Assembly (NCBI GenBank): GCA_015698045.1 | Contig: BLAL01000274.1 | Span: 1,364,001-1,428,000 of the forward strand | DNA from: Rhizophagus clarus | Taxonomy: Eukaryota; Glomeromycota; Glomeromycetes; Glomerales; Glomeraceae | Direction: 5' to 3' | DNA length: 64,000 nt | Part shown: in pieces, positions 36,048 through 43,465 of the stretch | How the letters are laid out: the number at the start of each line of letters is the position of its first letter | Numbering within the stretch: the first letter of the stretch is position 1 | Made by a program: the position numbers and the translations under genes | The notes under the pieces: generated by a model | The model's database searches: none | Seen by the model: the letters and a program-made list of their open reading frames with translations, nothing else | What the model was told of the DNA's origin: nothing

Positions 36048-36473
36048 ATGGAACACGACGACTCATTCCCATTCACAAACAAGCATCCTAGTTTTATTGA
36101 GCCAGAAATGTATCTGGCCGAAATTATAAAAGCTTTAAAAGGTGTCATATTGGCAGGTTTACAAGATGGATACGGTAAAGAAAGTTATCTTATAAAGAAT
36201 CATATAAACTATATTAAGAAAATAGAATCTGCCAACAATCCAGAAGGCTATATTCGTTATACAGCTAAGAAATTATTGCCAAATAAAGAATCGCATGCTG
36301 AGAAGGTTGTTATGATTCGAACAAAGTATTCACATAATCCAGATCTTGCTTTTAAAATTATAAAGGTCTATGATTTATATAATTGTATTCCTAAGGAAGT
36401 ACCACCTAGACGTAAACTTACTGAAGATGAAGCTGAGGACGTCTTAGATGAACTTCTTGGTAATAAGCTATAA
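36048..36473 (+). CDS. Hypothetical 141-aa element protein
   Basis: Not recognised. Mixed alpha-helical composition, basic centre (KNHINYIKKIE, YIRYTAKKLLP) and acidic C-terminus (TEDEAEDVLDELL). No Cys/His cluster or TM. It lies 36 bp after the polymerase stop on the same strand and just before the palindromic repeats. A small DNA-binding or accessory replication protein is possible but unsupported. Confidence 0.6.
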   Translation: MEHDDSFPFTNKHPSFIEPEMYLAEIIKALKGVILAGLQDGYGKESYLIKNHINYIKKIESANNPEGYIRYTAKKLLPNKESHAEKVVMIRTKYSHNPDLAFKIIKVYDLYNCIPKEVPPRRKLTEDEAEDVLDELLGNKL

Positions 36474-36483
36474 ATTTATTATT

Positions 36484-36640
36484 AAAAATTTTGTGCAAAG
36501 ACTGATGACGAAGTAACTTTGTCACTAGGCATTTTTCATTTTTTGCATAAAAGGCTGATGACGAAGTAACTTTGTCACTAGGCATTATTAAAAATTTTGT
36601 GCAAAGGCTGATGACGAAGTAACTTTGTCACTAGAGATTT
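36484..36640. repeat. Three 53-bp repeats each with a near-palindrome
   Basis: Each unit contains TGACGAAGTAACTTTGTCA (36,506-36,524; 36,559-36,577; 36,612-36,630), which equals its own inverse at 17 of 19 positions, preceded by TGCAAAGGCTGA-like sequence. They occupy the only sizeable intergenic gap in the element, between the 141-aa and 194-aa genes. Candidate roles are transcription termination or RNA 3'-end hairpins, protein binding, or replication origin. Confidence 0.85.
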
Positions 36641-36660
36641 TTTATTTTTAGAAAAAAAAA

Positions 36661-36690
36661 ATCGTAATTGAATATAGCCTATACTAAAGT
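36661..36690 (+). promoter_or_regulatory. Element promoter box before the 194-aa gene
   Basis: ATCGTAATTGAATATAGCCT followed by ATACTAAAGTAAC, 44 bp upstream of ATG. It matches the helicase upstream box at 17 of the first 19 bases. Confidence 0.5.
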
Positions 36691-36704
36691 AACAATAAAA
36701 AAAG

Positions 36705-37289
36705 ATGAGTGCTAATAGATATACTACTAATCCATTGACCGGCAGAACAATTCGTGTTGGTGGTTCAACTTTCAATCAGCTAGTTTTAGAAGGATATGAT
36801 TATCTTGATAGTGGATTGGTTCGAAGAGCAACTGCACCTCCACTTCCTTCTGTAAGGGAAAGCTATCTCAATGTAAGTACTGGACGTATGGTTCAATTTG
36901 GAACTAGAACGTATTATTATTTAATTCAAAGGGCTATGTATGAAATAATAGAAGATTACTATCTTGTTCCTCCAAGATATGCAGAAATCGCGCAGTCTAA
37001 TCCATCTTTATTGTATTTGCAAGATACTCAGGTTAGACTTGATTACTTGGAAACTGCACGTAATATAACTGTTCATCGTGCTGAATGGGAACGACTTAAT
37101 CCAAGTTATAAGCAAGTGGTTGAAGAATCACGCCAATTTACTAGACAAAGAAGAAGAGAAGCACAACGAGAGGAACAATCAAGAAGGCTTGCCGAACTTA
37201 ATATTGCCTTATGCAGGGAGTGTCAAATGCCTGTAAACCTTAACGAATTACCTGAGAGCGGTTTATGTGAAGACTATAATAAAGAATAA
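36705..37289 (+). CDS. Protein with 2-cysteine-adaptor-like repeats and C-terminal zinc knuckle
   Basis: 194 residues. Near the N-terminus TTNPLTGRTIRVGGSTFNQL (7-26) closely follows the NPxTGRxIxxGGxTxxxL pattern of the viral 2-cysteine adaptor domain known from nucleocytoplasmic large DNA viruses. A weaker second copy is YLNVSTGRMVQFGTRTYYYL (55-74). The flanking cysteines of that domain are missing. The C-terminal end has CRECQMPVNL...C, a possible zinc-binding turn, after an Arg/Glu-rich helix. Possibly a virion-associated adaptor; the assignment rests on motif resemblance only. Confidence 0.55.
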   Translation: MSANRYTTNPLTGRTIRVGGSTFNQLVLEGYDYLDSGLVRRATAPPLPSVRESYLNVSTGRMVQFGTRTYYYLIQRAMYEIIEDYYLVPPRYAEIAQSNPSLLYLQDTQVRLDYLETARNITVHRAEWERLNPSYKQVVEESRQFTRQRRREAQREEQSRRLAELNIALCRECQMPVNLNELPESGLCEDYNKE

Positions 37290-37345
37290 ATATAAAAACA
37301 GGTAATTAAATAATTTCATTTTTTATGTAGATAATTCTGAAAAAA

Positions 37346-37906
37346 ATGGTTGAGCAAATTAGAAAATACTGCCCAGTTTGTGGACTTGTATTGGCCAAGC
37401 CAAGAAGAGGCCTATCTACTATCGAATTCCGACATACAGTACAAAGATGTGCTGATATAGATAGCTTGCATGAAAATATATATAAGCTAATCAAAATATA
37501 TAGATCGGTCTCTCTAGATGATGAACTTACTTTTACCTTTACTTGAGACTATGAAGAACAGTTAAATAGTATTGAACCAGATGTTGAATCGATCAAGATT
37601 TGGCTACTCAAACGAATTAATGAGCTAGATAGGGATGTAGGAGAAAAAGCTTTATATCGATTTTTATTTGATTTCTATGCAGTAGAGGAGATAAATGTGC
37701 CCTTTTCTGTATTTTATGATATGTATTGTACTGTAATAGATAATCCATTAAGCAAAAACTGTGTTTCTCGTGCATTGAGGGCCTTTGGCCTAGTAACAAA
37801 AATGTCAAGAATGGTAATAGATGGCAAGGAAAAAAGTACTATAACTATAAATGCGACTAGAGAAGAGTTACTTGAGCTTTTTAGAAAGAATAGAATAGAC
37901 TATTAA
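37346..37906 (+). CDS. Zinc-ribbon-like protein, frame interrupted by one TGA
   Basis: One continuous frame of 186 residues plus stop, broken only by TGA at 37,544-37,546. The first part (66 residues) has YCPVCGLVL with later His and Cys (RHTVQRC), a possible C2HC zinc site. The second part is helical with ISRALRAFG-like winged-helix character near the end. Since the frame on both sides remains coding-like, the TGA is either a recent C:G-to-T:A mutation or read through. It ends 26 nt inside the convergent ATPase gene. Confidence 0.6.
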
Positions 37907-39197
37907 TTCCCACTTGTAGGGTAGGCTTTTTCATTAAGCCATCATTGAATAGTTTTAGAAGTGCTTCAATACCTTCTATTATTTTTTCGTCACTTAGAGG
38001 ACGCTCATTCAAAAGTTCTCTATATCGATCAAAAGGTGTTACTGATACTGGAGAATTATTTCTAGTAACACATACATTCTTAACTTGGGACAGGAATTTC
38101 TTATACTCATCTCCAAGAGTACGGTTATTTATTCCATAAGCTTCTCTAAAAACATATTTAGCCCAAATTTCTGAATTTTTTGCTTTCGGTAAGGCGTCTG
38201 GTATTAAGTAAAGTTTACGTTCCTTAGGAGAAGGAAAGTTTCGGGCAAATTCCTTTAACAAATTATTCTTTTTAGCTTCAGCTATTGCCTTCTGCCCATA
38301 AGAAGTAAATCGACTAGAATCATTCTTGGATGATCTTAGATCGATCTTAGATGAATCTGTGATGATTCTAGAATCGTTCTTAGATGATCTTAGATCGATC
38401 TTAGATGAATCTGTGATAATTCTAGAATCGTTCTTGGATGATCTTAGATCGATCTTAGATGAACACGTGATCATTTTAGAAGCGTTATTCAAGGACGATT
38501 CCATAAAAGTTCTAAGACTAGTATCCCACCGAACTCTGATTGCTAAAGGGTCAGTTTTAGGGCGTCTTAAGTCAAATACTATGAATTCCCTACCTAAGGT
38601 TAGTTCATCAATGATTGGGGCAAGAGAATCAGATTCATTAATATATTGTCTAATGATGCGCTTTGTATCACTTAAACTACCATGCCCACCATGTAAAGAA
38701 ATATAATTTACATTTTCTCGAATTGCTTTTGGGATGGCAAAGAATCTTTGGGCTACATAAATAGCCGAAATATTTCTATGTCGTCCATGGGTAAAGTATC
38801 CAGTTATTTTTTCTTGGATGTTTTTAGGGGCATCCATTACATCCTCAAATATAGCTACAGTAGCAATTTTGGGGTCAAAGTCTTCTACATCTGGCATTTG
38901 GTGATATGAGATCGCTCTAAAAGTAACGTTTTCATCATCATCAAAGAAATCCTTTACCATTTGCCATTTAGGTTCGTCTAAATACCTACAAATAAGGACT
39001 ATTTCATCACAAAGAATATATCGATTTCCATCCTTTTTGGCTTTTGCATCTCCCATTAGTAAATTAATAAGCATAGTAGTCTTTCCAGAATCTGAGCTAC
39101 CAGCTACAGCAAGACGAAAGGGCCATATTGGAGCATATTCATTTCCTTGCCTAGTATCACCGGTATACTCATCCAAATTGTACACATATAAGTCCAT
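37881..39197 (-). CDS. A32-like (FtsK/HerA) genome-packaging ATPase
   Basis: 438 residues from the ATG at 39,197. Walker A GSSDSGKTT (33-41), Walker B VAIFEDV (114-120), then FTHGRHRNIS (135-144) and AQRFFAIPKAIREN (149-162), the signature string of poxvirus A32/Polinton-type packaging ATPases. Residues about 245-300 hold three 18-residue repeats (SSKIDLRSSKND unit) in a linker before a helical C-terminal domain. This class pumps viral DNA into preformed capsids, so its presence argues that the element is, or was, encapsidated. It shares a 40-bp divergent promoter interval with the coiled-coil gene, and its 3' end overlaps the zinc-ribbon gene. Confidence 0.92.
   Translation of the reverse strand: MDLYVYNLDEYTGDTRQGNEYAPIWPFRLAVAGSSDSGKTTMLINLLMGDAKAKKDGNRYILCDEIVLICRYLDEPKWQMVKDFFDDDENVTFRAISYHQMPDVEDFDPKIATVAIFEDVMDAPKNIQEKITGYFTHGRHRNISAIYVAQRFFAIPKAIRENVNYISLHGGHGSLSDTKRIIRQYINESDSLAPIIDELTLGREFIVFDLRRPKTDPLAIRVRWDTSLRTFMESSLNNASKMITCSSKIDLRSSKNDSRIITDSSKIDLRSSKNDSRIITDSSKIDLRSSKNDSSRFTSYGQKAIAEAKKNNLLKEFARNFPSPKERKLYLIPDALPKAKNSEIWAKYVFREAYGINNRTLGDEYKKFLSQVKNVCVTRNNSPVSVTPFDRYRELLNERPLSDEKIIEGIEALLKLFNDGLMKKPTLQVGINSLFYSF
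38318..38480 (-). repeat. 54-bp in-frame tandem repeat inside the ATPase gene
   Basis: Three near-identical copies encode an 18-residue Ser/Lys/Asp unit (SSKIDLRSSKNDSRIITD). The frame is preserved, so the linker length is probably variable between copies of the element. Confidence 0.85.
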
Positions 39198-39237
39198 TTT
39201 AAGCAATTAGTAGTATATAGTGTATAGTATATTCAAA
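39198..39237. promoter_or_regulatory. Compact bidirectional promoter interval
   Basis: Only 40 bp separate the ATG of the ATPase gene (minus) and that of the coiled-coil gene (plus), with TATATAGTGTATAGTATATT in the middle. Start-codon frames upstream of the ATGs use TTG/GTG and are not needed. Confidence 0.5.
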
Positions 39238-39867
39238 ATGGCATATGTTCCCACTGATCCTACAGGCGTTCCTCCAGCACATTTAGTAGCAATGGATATT
39301 AATCAGCTAATTAATGCGCTTAAGAATGGCGCAGATGCCCTGCTGGTAAATGGTCGAATGACTGTTACACCAAATCTTATAAATATTAATCATGAGATTA
39401 AGCATATTATTGGATTGATTATAGATCATGGTATACAGGTTGAAGAAAGAGCAAGACAAACTAGGGAAGAGCTTGATACTTCGACTGGTTTATTAAGATT
39501 TTTGCAAGAAGTGACCAATGCTAGAGAACGTGAGATTCATGGTATTAGACAGCGTCTTATTGCATGTCAAAATGAGAGGAACAGATTGCAAAATGAGAGA
39601 AATCATCTGGTAAATGCAAATCGTGATCAAGCTAATCAATTACAAGATCAGCAAGTACGGCAAAGAAGAATTAGGGATACTTTGCAACAAAGAAATAATA
39701 GATTAACACACCAACTTGCAATAGAACGACTTACATCTAGAAACTTGGGACGAATTCGTGATAGAATGCAAGCACAATTGGCTGTACTTAGAATTCAAGC
39801 GCAGTGGTTTCGAATTAGACAAGCAAATCCCATAGTCAACAATCCTCCTCCAGATAATCCCCAGTAG
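39238..39867 (+). CDS. Coiled-coil protein upstream of Gag
   Basis: 209 residues from ATG 39,238. After a short Pro-rich start, residues about 60-195 are a long Gln/Arg/Asn-rich coiled coil (RQRLIACQNERNRLQNERNH). No catalytic motif. Its TAG (39,865-39,867) is followed after one base by the Gag ATG (TAGTATG), which suggests coupled termination-reinitiation or joint production with Gag. Likely structural: a scaffold or nucleocapsid partner. Function inferred from position. Confidence 0.7.
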   Translation: MAYVPTDPTGVPPAHLVAMDINQLINALKNGADALLVNGRMTVTPNLININHEIKHIIGLIIDHGIQVEERARQTREELDTSTGLLRFLQEVTNAREREIHGIRQRLIACQNERNRLQNERNHLVNANRDQANQLQDQQVRQRRIRDTLQQRNNRLTHQLAIERLTSRNLGRIRDRMQAQLAVLRIQAQWFRIRQANPIVNNPPPDNPQ

Positions 39868-39868
39868 T

Positions 39869-41329
39869 ATGGCTACCGTTGCAATAGGAATGCCAGTTTT
39901 TGCTGGAAATGATGACGATGATCTTGAGAGATTTTTTGAGTTATATAAGGGCTATATTCATAGTATTGGAATTGATCCATCGGCTGTTGCTGGTAATCCA
40001 GCGGGTTGGGAGAAAGCTATGGGTATACTTCGTGCTTGCTTAACTGGTCCGGCCTCCAGATGGTATGATGCTAATATCCTAGGAAAGAGAGTTAGACTTA
40101 GAAATATTCTTCTTCGTCTTGCACATGGTGATGAGCCAGCATTTAAGGCTTTGGCTGGTAATGCTGGTAATTGTCCAGTAAATACATGGGTTAACCCTTC
40201 TGGTGCAAGGGCTCATATGATTGATGGTGCTGGTGCTGGTATTGCTAATCCAGTCACTGATGTCTGGCCCGATTATGCTATAGAAGGAAATAGAGATATT
40301 TGGTTAAATCGTGCTGGTATGGAATTTACTAGTGACTTTCTTAACCACAATGCTCTTGGTGGTGGTGCTGGAGCTGGTGTTGCAATTGCTGGTGGAGCAG
40401 GTGTCGGTCATCCGTATGTAATTCCAGCCCGTCCCTGTCATGTTCTAATTAAAATGCGTAATGAATTTCCTACACAACAGAATGCCAGACGCCAGTTAAG
40501 GTTTGGTAACCTTTTTCAGGAAAATATGCCTGTTCGAGATTTCTATGATAAAGTTAGAAGAAGTGCTGAGCTATTAGGTTATGGCAATGATGTTTTAGTT
40601 AATCAGTTTCTAAGAGGTCTGAATGATGATTGTGCTATTGAGGCTGAAAGGATTGGTGCTGAACGAGATATAGAGGAATTAGTAGGTCTTCTTGAACGAG
40701 TTGAAAAAAGAAAGGCTGAATTACGTCTTGGTAAAGAAAGATGAGAAAATATACAGTATCAGAGGGATAGACAAATTATTCCAGAGCAATTACCACCAGT
40801 TAGTCAGGAGCCAGTTATATTAAAACCAGTCCAACATCATGCAGTTACCCAAGGAGAAATGAGTCGATTATTGCAACAACAGGCTGAAGGTTTTCAATCC
40901 CAGATTCGCCAATTACAGGAGAGTCTTAAGGCTCAAGATGTAAAGCCAGTTTATAGACCTAAGCCTAAACCTAAGCCTCAATATCAGGATGATTGGGGAT
41001 TTTATGAACAGGATCCATACCCTGATGAAGGTCCTAATCCGTTTGATGAAGACATAAATCCTAATGATTTACAACAGTTGTTTGATGCAGTACCAGGTAG
41101 ACCTGCTCCTAGAAATACATTAGCACAAAGATTAGCTGGTAAGATTGCTAGAAAGATAGCAAAGGCTAGAGAAAGACGTGAAGATGATGAGTTAAATAGG
41201 GCAATGCGTGACCTTTCTTTGAATGATTATGATGATCCTATGGATACTTCCAATGCTGTTCGAGATGTACCTATAGAATTAGTTCAAGGTGAGAATGGAG
41301 AGATTATGCTTGTCCAAAAAAAAAGATAG
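39869..41329 (+). CDS. Retroelement-type Gag (capsid) protein, one in-frame TGA
   Basis: Continuous frame of 486 residues broken only by TGA at 40,742-40,744 after residue 291. Residues 1-90 match the start of Ty3/gypsy-type Gag: PVFAGNDDDDLERFFELYKG, then LTGPASRWYD. Residues about 195-285 match the Gag C-terminal capsid part: RFGNLFQENMPVRDFYDKVR and FLRGLNDDCAIEAERI. A Gly/Ala-rich insert of about 100 residues separates them. After the TGA the frame gives a Pro/Lys-rich, acidic and Arg-rich tail lacking a CCHC knuckle. The frame ends VQKKR-TAG in an A9 run, with a protease frame continuing at -1. Expected role: capsid shell. Confidence 0.78.
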
Positions 41330-42267
41330 TTTCAAATAAAGGTAAACTACCAGCAACTAAATCACCATCAGCATCTAAATCACCACCATCTAAATCGACA
41401 AAATCGGCATCTAATTCGACTAAGATGGTAAAACTTCCTGCTATTAAGCCACAAACAAACTTTACTAAAATGGAGCTCTTAAATCTTCTAAAACTTGCTG
41501 ATATCAGAAAGATCATTCAGGAGATCGTCTATAAAATATTAGAAAATTATGATAGCGCCCCTCAAGAACAACCAGCAGTGCAGGAAGAGTATTTGGGTCC
41601 AATGGCTATAGATATTGATGTTACTCGATTGGAAAATACTAAAGATCTTTTAGCTATAAATGGAAATGTAAATGGGGTGAATATTCAGTGTCTAGCGGAT
41701 TCCTGTGCTAATGTTTCCTTTATCCAAGAAGAAGCATGTCACGAACTAAAACTAAAAGCTGATAAATCTATAAAGCATAGTATTACTGGTGCATCAGGGG
41801 ATGGTGAGACACTTGGTATATTAAAAAATGTATCGATAAACCTTTCACCACCACAGAGTGGTAGTTGTATCATTAAAGAAGATCTTGTAGTCCTGAAAGG
41901 ATATAAGCATAGAGAGATTGGTTTGAGCCGAGCATGTCTTAGAAGGTATAATTATGATATTCATGAATCTCGAAAGCATATCGCTCTTACCTGCAATGAT
42001 AAAGACTATTTTATTCCTATAATTCCAGATGCAAATAGGACAAAAAAAAATATAAAATTAGATCCATTTAATAAGGGTAGTCTGGATCTTCATCAGAATC
42101 GCTTGGATCATCACTTAGATCTTCATCAGATTCATCAGATTCATTTGGCATTGATTGCCAATTTGCAGGATCGTCTGGATCTTCATCTCCCCAGTAATCT
42201 GGTTGCCAAGATGATTCTTCTTCTGGTTCACCGAATCCTGGGATTTCATAAGGATCCAACCCATTAG
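41293..42267 (+). CDS. Retropepsin-like aspartic protease, -1 frame relative to Gag
   Basis: Open from 41,293; the first ATG is 41,425, but the frame between A9 and that ATG already looks coding (Ser/Lys/Pro-rich), favouring a Gag-Pro fusion by frameshift. Retropepsin features: INGNVNGVNIQCLADSCANV with active-site triplet DSC (D92 from the ATG) in place of DSG/DTG, flap-like GASGDGETLG, and the second half with LSRACLRRYNYDI as in Ty3/gypsy proteases. No reverse transcriptase, RNase H or integrase follows. The last about 65 residues are antisense to the acidic tail of the opposite gene, so the functional C-terminus may lie near 42,070. Expected role: Gag maturation. Confidence 0.72.
   Translation, partial: EWRDYACPKKKIVSNKGKLPATKSPSASKSPPSKSTKSASNSTKMVKLPAIKPQTNFTKMELLNLLKLADIRKIIQEIVYKILENYDSAPQEQPAVQEEYLGPMAIDIDVTRLENTKDLLAINGNVNGVNIQCLADSCANVSFIQEEACHELKLKADKSIKHSITGASGDGETLGILKNVSINLSPPQSGSCIIKEDLVVLKGYKHREIGLSRACLRRYNYDIHESRKHIALTCNDKDYFIPIIPDANRTKKNIKLDPFNKGSLDLHQNRLDHHLDLHQIHQIHLALIANLQDRLDLHLPSNLVAKMILLLVHRILGFHKDPTH
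41313..41330 (+). promoter_or_regulatory. Candidate -1 ribosomal frameshift site (A9) between Gag and protease
   Basis: TCCAAAAAAAAAGATAGT: in the Gag frame CAA-AAA-AAA-AGA-TAG, so the slippery heptamer A-AAA-AAA sits two codons before the stop. A -1 slip enters the frame that stays open from just after 41,292 through the protease to 42,267. Only a weak hairpin (GGTA-AAC-TACC at 41,341-41,351) is visible downstream. Transcriptional slippage in the A9 is an alternative mechanism. Confidence 0.6.
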
Positions 42268-42691
42268 CTAGCATGTTAATATGATAAATTATATAAATCT
42301 TTTCTGTATCTTTATATGCAAATCCACCTTGTAACATAATTTTTTCTATCTCTACCTGATACGCAAAGGCTTTTTCTTTTTTATCGGCCAAATCCATAAA
42401 TTTTTTGTATAGTTTATCTGTAAGAGCTTTATTTGTACCTAAATATTTTTCAATAGCACAATCTACTTCTTTATCAAAAATTTTATAATCTTCTACAGCT
42501 TTCCAGTAGTCCTTTTCGGCAAGCTGGTTAAGTTGATACATGATGACACGAGCAATTTCATGTATCTGAAATATATCGGTTCTCTTGAAAGTAGCATTAA
42601 CATTGTGGCCAGTTTCCTTGATTGGAGTATTTAGCCAGTTTTCTACCCACTCTGGGGATTTATCTAAGATTGTAGCAATGTCAGTATACAT
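42068..42691 (-). CDS. Terminal 207-aa element protein starting in the right TIR
   Basis: Not recognised. The first 30 residues (MYTDIATILDKSPEWVENWL...) are encoded inside the TIR and duplicated at 31,547. The middle is helical and charged, and the last 40 residues are highly acidic (DESDESDEDLSDD). No Cys/His or catalytic motif. It is expressed inward from a TIR-resident promoter and converges on the protease gene with a 200-nt overlap. A DNA-mimic or chaperone-type role for the acidic tail is speculative. Confidence 0.7.
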   Translation of the reverse strand: MYTDIATILDKSPEWVENWLNTPIKETGHNVNATFKRTDIFQIHEIARVIMYQLNQLAEKDYWKAVEDYKIFDKEVDCAIEKYLGTNKALTDKLYKKFMDLADKKEKAFAYQVEIEKIMLQGGFAYKDTEKIYIIYHINMLANGLDPYEIPGFGEPEEESSWQPDYWGDEDPDDPANWQSMPNESDESDEDLSDDPSDSDEDPDYPY

Positions 42692-42727
42692 TTTTTAGTA
42701 TATAATGGATATGTTTAATTTCGAATA
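42692..42727 (-). promoter_or_regulatory. Right-TIR promoter of the terminal gene
   Basis: Inverse copy of 31,512-31,546 (TTCGAAATTAAACATATCC then ATTATATACTAAAA) immediately upstream of the ATG at 42,691. Confidence 0.5.
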
Positions 42728-42949
42728 TTTATTATATGATTTACTTTATTATACCCTTATCTTTAATTACAATTTTTTTCAGGTACGGTATTCTATGGAT
42801 AGGTCCTGTAATATTGCCACTTTTTAGGCATAGCCCAATATCGATGACTAATATGAGGATGGTATGGGGGGTATATATAGGGATCATACTAGGTATTGGG
42901 GTATTTTTCACATATCGTATTGGGCTTGGTGAGGCGTTTGGATCTGTTC

Positions 42950-43170
42950 TTGTGGACGGAACAGATTGGAACGAATGGAACGGATCAGGTACCCGAATTT
43001 TAAAAGTTTTTTCTGGGAAAGGTGATCTGATTTTTTTTTATTTTATCTGTTCCATCTGTTCCATCTGTTCCATATCCTTATTTCTTCTTTATTCTTTGTT
43101 TTTACTTTGTTCTTAGTATATTTGTATAGAACAGATGTATGGAACAGATCGGAACAGATGGGGGTATGGT
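42950..43170. repeat. GGAACAGAT iterons in the right TIR
   Basis: Mirror of 31,060-31,290: GGAACAGATTGGAACGAATG near 42,958, a tandem CTGTTCCATCTGTTCCATCT near 43,047, and GGAACAGATCGGAACAGATG near 43,142. Confidence 0.65.
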
Positions 43171-43309
43171 ATTTATCCATGGTATTGTTAGAGATGCGCC
43201 GTAAGGCGCTGGAGCCTAACTGGAAGGGGATCTGGTAGGGTTTACCCACGGAGGGGGGATGTATAGGGGCTTTAGCCTCCGCTGGGCGTAGCCCGGCATC
43301 GACGACTCT

Positions 43310-43465
43310 GATCTAGTATAAAATATAGATTAATCTAGTATGAAATAGATAAATCTATATTTTATACCAGATTTATCTATATTTTATACTAGATTTTCCC
43401 ATATTTTATACTAGATTTTTCTATATTTTAATATAGATAAATCTAGTATTTAATACTAGACTTTT
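43310..43465. repeat. Subterminal palindromic TCTAGTATAAAATATAGAT repeats
   Basis: About seven copies of TCTAGTATAAAATATAGATA or its inverse within 150 bp of the right end, mirrored at 29,085-29,280 on the left. They have the look of end-binding sites or of a foldback end. Confidence 0.7.

Noticed and set aside
39204..39237. Longer N-termini for the ATPase and coiled-coil proteins
   Set aside because: They would start at TTG or GTG; proper ATGs exist at 39,197 and 39,238.
37544..40744. Alternative genetic code (TGA = Trp) for the element
   Set aside because: Normal TGG Trp codons are common in all its genes and only two TGAs occur; readthrough or mutation is simpler.
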